Positions 44,856-55,481 of a DNA stretch of 64,000 nt are shown piece after piece. A model generated the notes under the pieces. The model was not told the DNA's origin, searched no databases, and saw only the letters and a list, made by a program, of their open reading frames with translations. The stretch is from contig CM074855.1 of assembly GCA_037501455.1 (NCBI GenBank), positions 29,105,501 to 29,169,500 of the forward strand. Direction: 5' to 3'. A program made the position numbers and the translations under genes. Source of the stretch: Lantana camara. Taxonomy: Eukaryota; Streptophyta; Magnoliopsida; Lamiales; Verbenaceae. Position 1 is the first letter of the stretch, and each line of letters starts with the position of its first letter.

Positions 44856-47548
44856 TGTAGCACCCCGGACACGTGGAGGTACCACACCCCCGCACTATAG
44901 GCCGATCCACATACGAAATGGACAATCCGTACATGAACTAACCTATAGCGAACGGGTGACAATAAAAGAAAAGACGAGCTAGGCGGGACTAAACCCCAAA
45001 GCAATACAAAACCAATGCACAACAATTTAAAAGCGGAAGCATTAATTCATATATATATACATATAGGTACCATATTTATCAGCTAGATACATATAGATAC
45101 CAAACTAATTATCAATACCTTAACAACTCTCATACATGATCAAGTATTCAAAATGTGATAACAATAGACATGACATGAGAAGTGGTAAAATATATACATG
45201 ATGGTGCACTGCTAGACTCGTGACAATGCAAGACTGGACCGGACTCCCGCCTAGCACGACCGGCTCTCAAGCACCTGAAAAGTGAAGTATCAGTCTACCG
45301 AAGACTGAGTGAGGGGCATAAATATATATTAGCGCAATCACATGCAAGTTATAACCTCGGGTAAGGTTTTATAATTAAAACATTATACGTTCACAATACT
45401 AGAGACTCACCCGAGATTACAATTACCAGTATTAATTCCTTGTTTGTTTTCATGCAATCAATCAATACATGGCCCCGGCGAGTAAGGGCGGTCTCCAACC
45501 GATCTCCCAATGAACATGAACATGCTTGCTTGTTTATTAATCAAGAGGTGATCATGCAATTCAATTATCGTGCAATCGTGCAATAGTGTAATCAGGTAAC
45601 ATATTCATGGAGTAACAATCATGAAATAACCCGAGGCGCATCCGTGGTGCCGGACTCGTCCCCAGTCTTCTTCTCCCTCCAATGATGGGAAGGTAGCTAG
45701 CCTTCACCATCCACGACATATTGAGCAGAGGGTACATGAATCCCTAAGCCCGGAGCTCCTTCCTCCACTAACCTCCTAGTGGATTCAGGGGTGACCCCAA
45801 ATGTGGTGAGGATAGCACCAGAGTTACCCGTCAGCCCTTGCTTTCCCGGTTGGCTCTAGTTACTACCCTCGGGCCCATCGTGAACGATCATGCTACTCGC
45901 CTAAACATGCTTGAAATCATGAACATGGACAATCTTGGCTTGCTTGCTTGAAACATGACTTGATAAAATGTAGCTATCAATCGTGGTCAATAGTTGATGG
46001 AAATTATAAATATAAATACTTTTTGGCCGAAATATCACATAAGGGATATACGGGTTCTATGTAACTAGAAATTAAACCTCACCTGACAGGCGACACACGA
46101 CTCGTGAATGCGTGAACGTGCTCATGAGCCACAATCTCCGCCCTGGAGAATAACTGGACAAGAAACGGGACAATGTGCGTGTATGAGCCCAATATTCAAT
46201 CACATTATTCATATAATGACGCACGGCTTAATCATACACGAGACATCGAGCAATACACAATGTAGCATGAAAACATGTTGTTTCGACATATAATCAATCA
46301 TATAATAGCAATTCGGGATCAAATAGGCCATTGGAACGAGGGGCTAAAATTGTAATTTTGTGCAGAAACTTTCTGCACTTCCAGTGGCCTGGGAACGGCC
46401 GTTCCGGGCTTTAGTACAAAATGGGAAGGGCCGTTCCCCAGTCCCGAAGCGGCTCCCGAAGATGGGAACGGCCGTTCCGGCTTGCAAGCCAAAATGGGAA
46501 CGGGCGTTCCCGTCCTCGCCGCCAAGCAAAGCGTTCAAACAATGGGAACGGCTGTTCCCCAATTGCAAAGGGGACGGGAACGGCCGTTCCCGTTACACAG
46601 AAGAACAAAGAACAGAGCAGAACAGGGGATGCTCTCGGGACAAAACCAAGCATCCCCAAAACATCCCAAAATCATCACAACATGCAAGAATTCTGGAAAT
46701 ATGTATGTATTCATGTTCAATATACATTAGTATGCAACCAAAACACATAATCATGCTTTAATCTCCATAATTACCAACTTTGGCATACATATACAATCTA
46801 TCATATAATCCCATCAACCTCAAGATTTGAGCATGGATTTCAAGCTACAATTATGCAATCATATTTCTAACAACTTATACACAACATATCACTTCCAATT
46901 CATGAACCCTAGCTTCATATAATTCCCAAGAAAATCATGTATGCTCATATATACCTTGAATGAGAAATAAGAAGAAGGAAATGATGAAGCTAGATGATTA
47001 AGCTCCTAAGCATGGAATTTCCTTGGAACACCTTGATGAATTGATGAAATCTTCCTCTCCCTTCATGGAGGTTTTGGTTCGGTGGAGCAAGGAAGAAGAA
47101 TGAAATGATTGTCATGAAAATGAAGATGATTGATTGAGAGAGATGCATATAACGTGATATTTGGGGAAAAATGCAATATTTGCAATTAAATCCCTAATGT
47201 TCCTAAGTTATGCCATTAAGTATAAAAGGTTTGGAAAGTGATCAATTAAGTCCAAAAGGTTTTCATGCGATTAGGCCCCTCAATTTGAAAGAAATGAACA
47301 TTTAAGGTCGATTTGGCAATTCAATCAAATTGGACAATTAGTTCATGTAATAATTAAATTCCAATGATACAATGATTCTCAAGTTGCCACATATTTCATA
47401 TATTTCCACATATTCAGGTTGCACGCAATTTATAAAAATTAATGTAACACGTTTAAATTAACTGAGCGAAAATAATAAAATAAAATCCTAACGCTCGAAA
47501 CCCACACGTGTCGAGCGTACCTGACTGTCCGAAAATCGGGGCGTTACA
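44856..47548 (-). repeat. chromovirus-type 5' LTR
   Basis: It is the same length (2693 bp) as the left LTR and nearly identical to it. The outer edge joins the duplication ACTGC at 47549. Confidence 0.95.
46391..46591. repeat. array of GGGAACGGCCGTTCCC-type palindromes, 5' LTR
   Basis: It has the same six palindromes as in the left LTR, offset by 5857 bp. Confidence 0.95.
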
Positions 47549-47553
47549 ACTGC

Positions 47554-50046
47554 TCTGAAGCTTATGAGGGCAGGACGCCCTACAATGATGTTGTAAGCAA
47601 ATGGGCCCTCCACTACCAGGTACTCCAACAGCTGCGTGGCTCTCTTGGGCAACTTTCCCATGGAAGTAACGAGCTTGACTCGTCCTTTGGAATAAACCTT
47701 CGATCCCCCAAAACCTGTCAAAGGTGTCTTAATGGGCACATATACGAGCGAGTTATAGATATTCATTTTCTGCAAAGTGGAGTAAAAGATAATGTTGGCG
47801 GAGCTTCCACTATCAACAAGGGTTTTATGTACAGTACAGTTTGCAACATCAAGTATGACTACCATGGAACAACTCGGCATCCCGCCGTCCCATGGCATCA
47901 CTGGTACAAAGTCCCTATCGTTAAACGAAATCTCTTGCTCGCGCCATTCTTAACCCACTTCCACCTGCATCACCTCTCTAGGCCCATAGAGCTCTCGACC
48001 CACCTGCCGCTACGACCGCTTCCGGGCCGTTTTGGAATCTCCCCCCGCCGGTCCTCCTGCAATCATGAAAATCTCATTGGTGGGCAGGTTATTGGGGTTC
48101 CCTTCTTCGGGTTTCTGGAGTGGCGGCTTGCGTCCCCTCCTTGTTGGTGGGGAGTCCCCTTGGGTCGAAGGCCTGGCGGGCTCGCTCGTCCAGCTTCTTG
48201 ACAAACTCCATCAGGTGGCTACCCTGGATTAGCCTCTCCACTTCTTCCCTCAAAGCAATGCACTCCGAGGTCCAGTAGCCGAATTGCATGTGGTAGGCAT
48301 AGCACTTGCCTGATTCCTTGGCCTTTTTGGTTTCTTTCAGCTGCTTAGGCTTTTTGAACAATCCCCTATCCATGACCTCGTAGATCTCTTCAATGGGGCA
48401 AACTAGTGGGGTATAAGCTTTTTTGGCCCCGCTGCCTGAGGGCATCTTCCTTTTGATTCTTTGCTCCATCCATTTCGGAAATCCTATGAGGTTCCGACAG
48501 ATTCGGGTCGGACCTTGGGAAGCGATCCGGGGCAGGCTCGTTCAGGCGCCTGTCACTCCTGCGTCCTTATGCGCGGGTGGTGGACTTGACTTCTTCCAGG
48601 CGCATAAATCGATAGGCTATGGCCATGACCTCCTCCATGTTCTGCGGTGATTGGAGGATGATTTCACTCGGTGCACTCTTCATGGCGGATGGCCTTGTGC
48701 AGGGTCTGGGATGCTCCACCTTGGCAAATGCTTTGTTGAAACGGGCAAAGAAACTCCTCAAAGTATCTCCCTCCCCCTGAATAATGTTGTACAGATAAGT
48801 GGACGGGAGCTTGACTCCCGCCATGGAGGAGAAGTGAGCCTTGAACTTCTAAGCCAGGTGCTCATAGTCCCGTATGCTGTGCGGGGCTAGCCGTTCGAAC
48901 CAGTCTTGGGCTGGACCCTCGAGCATGGTTTCGAAGATCTTGGCCAAATGAGTTTGGAGTGGCCAAAGAGGCTGACTTGAGCCTCGAACTTTGAACAATG
49001 TTTTATGGGATCGGAATTCCCGTGGTAGGTTGGCAGATTGGTGGGGACCTTGTCTACCACCTTGGCGTCAATAATCGCGTCGCAGAAAGGGGACCTTGCT
49101 TCCCTTTCGCTGCGATACACCCTTCCATGACGCGGGGAGGGGGGGGATACTCGTTTTGGTAAGTGGGCGCCCCAATCTCCTGGGCTTGCCCGCGAGGAAT
49201 GTGTGATGACACTTCCTCTTGGGGATCGAAATATTCTGACCTGTGAGCTGGGTCGGGGAGATAATGTTGTTGTTGTTGTTGCCTCCTGGGGAGCTGATTT
49301 CGGAGGTCTCCTGGACCCACCCAATGACCACGATTAGCTCGCAAGTAGGCGTCGGGATGGACCCTAGCCCCCAAGCGGTCAAAGACCGGTACATTTATTG
49401 GAACAGACGCATCCCTGTTCATTTCGCTGGCAGTTCCGACAACATGGCGAGCTCCCCGGTCGCCCTCTCTTATGTTTTTGAGGAGCTGAGAGGGACGATC
49501 CTCCTCAGGGGCGATCCTTCTTCTTTCGGGCTTCCGATGGGGTGGAGGGTTCTCGTTGTCTTCGAAACCTTCCTCCAAGTGGGCTCCAAGGTGGACTTGG
49601 CGCTGACCCCCGGGACGGGAGCGATATAGATAGTTTGCGGCTGCGCATACGGGTTCTGGGCGTAAGGAAGTGGCGGATATCCACAAAAGTTGGGCTGGTT
49701 GGTAGGTTGTTGGATAGCGTACACCAAGGGTGCGGAGGGCCCTTGGACAGTGGGGTAAGCGACGTTTTGAGGAGTCAATGCGAGAGGACTTCCCCGGGGG
49801 GGGAGCAGGCATGTTGGGCTCCCTATTCTCCCTTGTCGCCGCCAGGGCCTCCGCCCTGCATTGCTTAACATAGGCGGTCAGGTCCGCCTCTGATAGGATC
49901 AGCCGGCCAGGTGCACTTGGGCCGGCCTCCACAGCTACGATTCCCGCCACCGGAGGCGGGAAGCTTCCTCCGGGGGTGTTGAGATCAGGAGAGATCTCTT
50001 CACCATTCTCGCCGTTAACACGACGTCCGTGTCGGGTTTGGACCAT
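47554..50046 (-). pseudogene. Tat element 1: gag and first part of protease
   Basis: The minus strand starts at ATG 50046 (MVQTRHGRRVNGENGEE). A proline-rich N-terminal region runs to about 49130, where a G-run coincides with loss of frame. The gag core is scattered in frames: DAIIDAKVVDKVPTNLPTYH and DPIKHCSKFEAQ (48887-49324), YLYNIIQGEGDTLRSFFARF (48567-48824), and a Cys/His segment CYAYHMQFGYWTSEC (48089-48469). The protease has TLVDSGSSANIIFYSTL (about 47780-47830) and ends at a GRPALISF segment where the chromovirus is inserted. The coding frame resumes at 38993. Confidence 0.87.
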
Positions 50047-50100
50047 CTTTGTTGAAGGATTCTAAAGAGTTACTGAATTTAGGTTTTTTATTCCGAGTTT

Positions 50101-50116
50101 CCCATAGACGGCGCCA
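50101..50116 (-). promoter_or_regulatory. primer binding site of Tat element 1
   Basis: The minus strand reads TGGCGCCGTCTATGGG three bases after the LTR end CACCATCA. TGGCGCCGT matches the 3' end of tRNA-Asp; the rest pairs less well. Confidence 0.75.
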
Positions 50117-50119
50117 AGA

Positions 50120-50823
50120 TGATGGTGTCCAAATCTGGGTTGTGTACTGGACTGCGGATTAGGACTCCCAATCACCCAAGATATTTGTAAGGTGAGGTAA
50201 CTTCGATGCTTTCCTGAGCTGAAAAGAAAGGGGCAAATGTGAACTCAAAGGCCAAAACGGGAGAATGTGGGGGTTGAACCCGTTTTGGTATTCCGACGCA
50301 CAAGTCAGCAAGTTAGAGGATGAGAATCCACTGAAATGAGGAGTTCAGTATGCAAAGGAAAGCTTACCTCCATTGATGATGGAGACTGGTTTATATAGGG
50401 CAAGGAAGCCTTAGAGCGCGCAAGTACACCCTCAGGGAGGTATGGATCTTGTTTGGTGGGAGAGGGACTTCTTGTGGCCGGAACAGTGCCTTTTCGGCTA
50501 AAGCACTGCTCTCCTGTCCCTGACAGGGACTCTGGTACAGTACTTGGCGTGGCCGCAATTAATGCGGCTCTCAGGGAGTGGCGCGCACATTAAATGCGGT
50601 TGGCCGCTAGCGCTCGGGTCGACAGTCAGCTGGGTCGCGTCTCTCTGGGTCGAAAGGGGACTCCTGGTCACAGGAACCTCTCACCTGGCCTCTTATGACT
50701 TTCCCAAGTACTGGGTCGAAGGACCACAGACCTGGGTCGGATTTAGAGGATTGACGTGGTACACAACGCCATGTAAGGGTGACACCTGGCGCTTAGTCAG
50801 GCATCCCGATTCTCCCCTTATCA
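50120..50823 (-). repeat. 5' LTR of Tat element 1
   Basis: Plus strand TGATGGTGTCC to CCCCTTATCA, 704 bp. It lies next to the primer binding site, so it is a 5' LTR. It is about 95% like 50956-51678 by eye, but they belong to two different elements. Confidence 0.9.
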
Positions 50824-50955
50824 ATAAATATATATTTATGATTTATATTTAATTTAATTTAATTTAATTTCTAATTTCTAAATAATGTGTTTATTTAAAA
50901 TATGAGTTTTCTATAATGAAATGTTTAAATATAAAAGTTTTGCTACATTTATGGT
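50824..50955. other. 132-bp AT-rich sequence between two LTRs
   Basis: This short pre-insertion sequence separates the 5' LTR of element 1 from the 3' LTR of element 2. It resembles 34560-34692, so it belongs to a dispersed repeat. Confidence 0.7.
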
Positions 50956-51678
50956 TGATGGTGTCCAAATCTGGGTTGTGTGCTGGACTGCAGATTAGGA
51001 CTCCCAATCACCCAAGGTATTTGTAAGGTGAGGTAACTCCGATGCTTTCCTACGCTGAAAAGAAAGGACAAACGTGAACTCAAAGGCCAAAACGGGGGAA
51101 TGTGGGGGTTGAACCCGTTTTGGCACTCCGACGCTCAAGTCAGCATGCTAGGGGATGAGAATCCGCTGAAAATGAGGAGTTCAGTGTGCAAAGGAAAGCT
51201 TACCTCCATTGATGATGGAGACTGGTTTATATAGGGCAAGGAAGCCTTAGCGTGCGGTACACCCTTAGGGAAGTGTGGATCTTGTTTGGTGGAAGAGGGA
51301 CTTCTTGTGGTCGGAACAGTGCTTTTTCGGCTAAAGCACTGTTCTCCTGTCCCTGACAGGGACCCTGGTACAGTACTTGGCGTGGCCGCAATTAATGCGG
51401 CTCTCAGGGAGTGGCGCGCACATTAAATACGGTTGGCCGCTAGCGCCCGGGTAAACAGTCAGCTGGGTCGCACCTCTTTATGTCGCAAAGGGACTCCTGG
51501 TCGTGGGAACCACTCACCTGGCCTCTTATGACTTTCCCAAGTACTGGGTCGAAGGACCACAGACCTGGGTCGAAAGGACCACAGACCTGGGTCGGATTTG
51601 GAGGTTTGACGTGGCACACAACGCCACGTAAGGGTGACACCTGGCGCTTAGATAGACATCCCGATTTTCCCCTTATCA
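50956..51678 (-). repeat. 3' LTR of Tat element 2
   Basis: 723 bp, TGATGGTGTCC to CCCCTTATCA. A 20-odd-bp segment (GGACCACAGACCTGGGTCG) is tandemly duplicated near 51555-51598, which the other LTR lacks. A purine tract lies on its inner (right) side. Confidence 0.9.
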
Positions 51679-51691
51679 TCTCCCCCCCAGG
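51679..51691 (-). promoter_or_regulatory. polypurine tract of Tat element 2
   Basis: The minus strand reads CCTGGGGGGGAGA directly before the LTR start TGATAAGG. This fixes the orientation of the element. Confidence 0.85.
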
Positions 51692-51964
51692 TCCGGTGGC
51701 ACCCAGTGTGTGGCGACGGACCTTAAGGAAGGTGTTGTGATCGCTAAGGGAAAGAGAGAGGACAGACCGCTCAATGTCTTAAGCGAAGCTTATCAACCCA
51801 AGGGGGCGGTGAGGTCAAGCGCGCGTGCGTTCTGGAGACCCCTAGGCGGGAAACGCTAGGTTTTTCCCCCTGTCAGCGCAATGATTGCACTTTTTGAAAT
51901 TTGAGGGGCTTGACACGGATCTTGAGAGCGGGCGGCGTGTAACCGCCGTTGGGCAATAGGCTAC

Positions 51965-53382
51965 TGATGGATGTCGAGACCACCAAGATTAAATCCCAAA
52001 TGTTGCACACAAATGAATTGTAAAACAGTGGCAACGGGTATCGATCCACGAGGATTGGATGTATTTTGTATCTTTTTTACGCAAAGGAAACGAAACAAAT
52101 AATTAAAATAGGGGGGTTTGATATTGGGATTAAACTAGTAATGAAATTAACTAAAAATAAACGATTAAACTGATAAGAACTAGAAGTAAACTTGGATTAA
52201 ACCTGGATAAATTCAATGGATGATAAATAGCCGGGATTTCCCTACACATGCACCAGACTATGATCATCGACAGGGTAATTAATTCTGTATTAGGCTAGCT
52301 ATAGTTACCAGTTACCTTAGGCTCCCTCGTTTCTTCTTACTTTTTAGAACGACTAGAAGAAACTCCTAATAATCGTCCCCTAATTAACCGATAACCCTAT
52401 CAGAAACTCCTTCTAAGATTCAATCGGATAATTGCTTTACGTACTAAAGAAACACTAGCCCTAACCGACTAAGTAGAAACTCCTACTTCGCCTAATTAGA
52501 CTGAATTATTCCACAACACAAAATCAGCCGAACTTAACAACCTAGTGTTGATTGCCACTTCGTTAATTGTCCGGCTAGACTCCACCAAACGAATTAACTA
52601 GCTTTATGTAAATTGCTAACTCTAAGATTCGAGCTCCAACCAAAGATTTGAACAACACTCAATATCATGAATCGGAAATAAAACAGATAACTTAAATTAA
52701 TCAACCCAAAATAAGTTGTCTCACACAATCTAACACATGCGTGGAAAATCCCAACTAAAAATAAATTATCTACTCATAACGAAATTCAAAGAACGAAATT
52801 GAAACATAAAAAAAAGGATAAACTAAATTGGAACTGGAATTCTCTTTTCCTCGCCCGAAGGCTGCTGCTGCGTAACTTCTTCTATGTGTGTGGCGTATGA
52901 CGTCCGTCCCTATAAACTGCTGCTGCTGCAAATTTGTAGTGCCCAATTGTTGCAGTTCTTTCCCCCATGTTATACCCCATGTTCTCTCATAACTCCAGCC
53001 ACTAACTCCAGAATAGTGACGTAATTAAGGCCACGTTATTTTCCTTTTAACGTATGTAACTCTCATAAGAAACATGGCTTGGACCTTTTGTGAAATTGAA
53101 GTAGTCTGTAGAAATTTGGAATTGGTGGGCCTGGGTGAAGAAAGATGGCCTCCCCAAATATTCTTGCATGGCTGGACTTAATTAGTAGGCCAAAATTTCT
53201 GTTCCTCAAGGCTCATTTCTTGCCTCCCCAATCATTCTATAGGCTGCCGCTGGAATATCACCAAAAACCCACAAAGTTTGGCTTAGTCATATAAGATCAA
53301 TTAATTATCTACAATTAAACCAAGTCATGGGGCAAATTATAACAATTTAAGCGCAACAATTTAACGATTATGCAATGTATCA
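51965..53382 (-). repeat. 3' LTR of the nested Athila-like element
   Basis: TGATGGATGTC to GCAATGTATCA, 1418 bp. The polypurine tract (minus strand AAGTGTGGGGGGATT) follows on its inner side at 53383-53397. Confidence 0.93.
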
Positions 53383-55481
53383 AATCCCCCCACACTTAAG
53401 CGATGCTTGTCCCCAAGCATAACATAGAATCAAGACCGTTATCACTTTCTAAATCCCAACAACAGCAGTCCGTTGTGTAAACTAGGGAACTTTTGCCGTC
53501 ACCAAACACAATCTACAACGAACACAACCACAAAGCCAAGTTTTAAATCAACCTTCCAAAGCAAGAACATATGAGCTCGAATTTCAATTATAATCATGCA
53601 TGATTAGTTTGGTTCCATTAATCCAATGCAAACAAGGGAAACAAGTATAAAATAGTTAGTCAATCGAATATCAATCAATTTTGCGCATATGTTAAAGAAT
53701 ACCAAAGATATGGTGAAGAGCTAAGCTTCATTCTTCTAGATAAGAAACCTATAAAACCTAGAGAGCTTTGTAAAACAAATACTTTTTTTTTTTTCAATAT
53801 ATCTCTATTTTTTTTCTTCATTCTTATTCTATCAGCAACTCGTTTTTCTTTCTTTTTTTTTTCTCTCGTTTCTTTTCTGAGTTTTTCGCAAAGCAAGGCA
53901 AACTCCAGTTGTTTATCCCTTTAAGTATTGGGAAAACAATTTCGAGAGAGGCCGGCATTCGGCCCTACTCATGGCACTTTAATGATTTGGAATTCTTCCA
54001 AGGCCAGATGAGTAGTCGCGCGAGTTCTACTGAGCAACCTTTCTCTAGTTGGCCCCTCGCAAGCTCCCCCTCACGCTAAATGCTTATCAAGTCAAACTTA
54101 GCAAAGCTCAACACCAACCCACCGTTTCTCAACATATTTGCAAAATCAAGAGATATTAAATCAACTTATCACTTTAAATAAGATTCACTCGTAGCATGGT
54201 TTCCAATTTAGCACACACAAACTTAGGTTTAACCTTTATGCTCAAGCTCATATAATTCCTACTATGTCAAGTGTCAAACAAACTCAATTTCATGTCATGC
54301 GAATCATAAATAATCAAAGGTTCAAACTCAGTTTCCTTTTCAAAAATCAAATCCACCACAACTAAGAAGCTGTAAAAAATTCATCAGAAAGGATATAACG
54401 CCATAGTAAACAATTCCATGTTATTTTACTGAAACGGAACTGCAACAGCCACCAATCAAGCAAGTAAACACCCAAAAATTTCACCAATCATGCAAGAACA
54501 ACAGCAGCACACTACATCAAAATTTTCAGCCTTTAAATCAACCCAAAACCTTCCCTAATATCAGAAAAATGAATCCACAACAGCACTAATCCTGTTTCTA
54601 AAAATTTTCAGCCCCTAATATGATCCGAAATCATGCAAAAAGTCAAGAAAAATGCACATGACAGCCCGTTAAGTCCCCCCCTCCCCACTTAAAATATGTT
54701 GTCCTCAACATAAGATTAAAAGAAAAAGTAGGAAACGAGGACTTTCCTGAACCAGGAGGGGTGTGATACGCCGCTCAGTGGCGTTGGTGGATCGCGGTAA
54801 CAAGGCCAAGGAGCGTCTGAGAGTCCCGCCGGGCGTGCTATAGCCGGAACTTTTTTCTCCAATCGGGGGTGGTGTATCTGATGGAGGTGGCGGGAGGAGA
54901 CGAGGTGGCGCCGGAGAATCGGAGGACCGTGTATTGTATCTCTTACGAACAAGGGCTATTCAAGAGACATCTCCACCCAAGATTCGAAGATGAGGGTTTT
55001 CAAGTTGGGAATTTGAGAATGGGGGAGTGGTGAATTGGGGATATTGTGTATTTGACGGGGGTGTTGGTCTTGCAATTGAGCCTGATATAGGTCTTAGGAT
55101 TAGGGATAATAAACGGGGCGGTTCGGGTTGGTGGTGAGGGTGATAAATAGGTCGCGGGTCAGGGTATAATATGTCATTCAAAACGGATCTTGGGACCCTG
55201 ACCGTGACCTTAGTCAGCCTGCTTCACAGTAAAATCTAGATCATTTTTAGCACTTCGTTTGTACCAACGTTGTAACCCCTTCCCCCACACTTATCCAAGA
55301 GTATTACCACCAAATGCACCTGCAAACACGAGAGAAAAAATATCACGACCGGACGAGAGAAAATGAGAAAGAAAACAAAAACGAGAACAAGGAAAACGAA
55401 AGCAAGAAAATAAAACTTGGGTTGCCTCCCAATCAGCGCCCTTGTTTAACGTCACGGACTCGACGTGTCATCTTTGTGCAC
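53383..55481 (-). other. 3' noncoding region of the nested element
   Basis: No RT, integrase or ATHILA ORF-1 similarity was found. It includes a T/A-rich tract at 53775-53880, a second C-run near 54675 that resembles a polypurine tract on the minus strand, and small unsupported frames at 54716-55181. Confidence 0.7.

Larger units (their letters stand above)
38999..47548 (-). mobile_element. young non-autonomous chromovirus-type Ty3 element
   Basis: LTRs of 2693 bp (38999-41691 and 44856-47548) flank a 3164-bp interior. A perfect duplication ACTGC flanks the whole (38994-38998 and 47549-47553). On the minus strand the primer binding site is TGGTATCAGAGC (initiator tRNA-Met type) and the polypurine tract is next to the left LTR. 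I found only three differences between the LTRs, so insertion is very recent. No gag, protease, RT or integrase motif could be found inside, so it must be mobilised in trans. Confidence 0.93.
36791..50823 (-). mobile_element. Tat-type Ty3/gypsy element 1, 3'-truncated and interrupted
   Basis: On the minus strand the order is LTR (50120-50823), primer binding site, gag, protease, RT, RNase H, then an abrupt end at about 36791. Integrase and the 3' LTR are missing. A chromovirus (38999-47548) is inserted in the protease, with target duplication ACTGC. Long gag, a second RNase H-type domain and LTR ends TGATAAGGGG...CACCATCA fit the Tat lineage. Many frameshifts and stops show it is an old copy. 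Confidence 0.88.

Noticed and set aside
50120..51678. The two LTRs as the ends of one 1.5-kb element
   Set aside because: The primer site lies left of the left LTR and the polypurine tract right of the right LTR, so both face outward from the 132-bp spacer.
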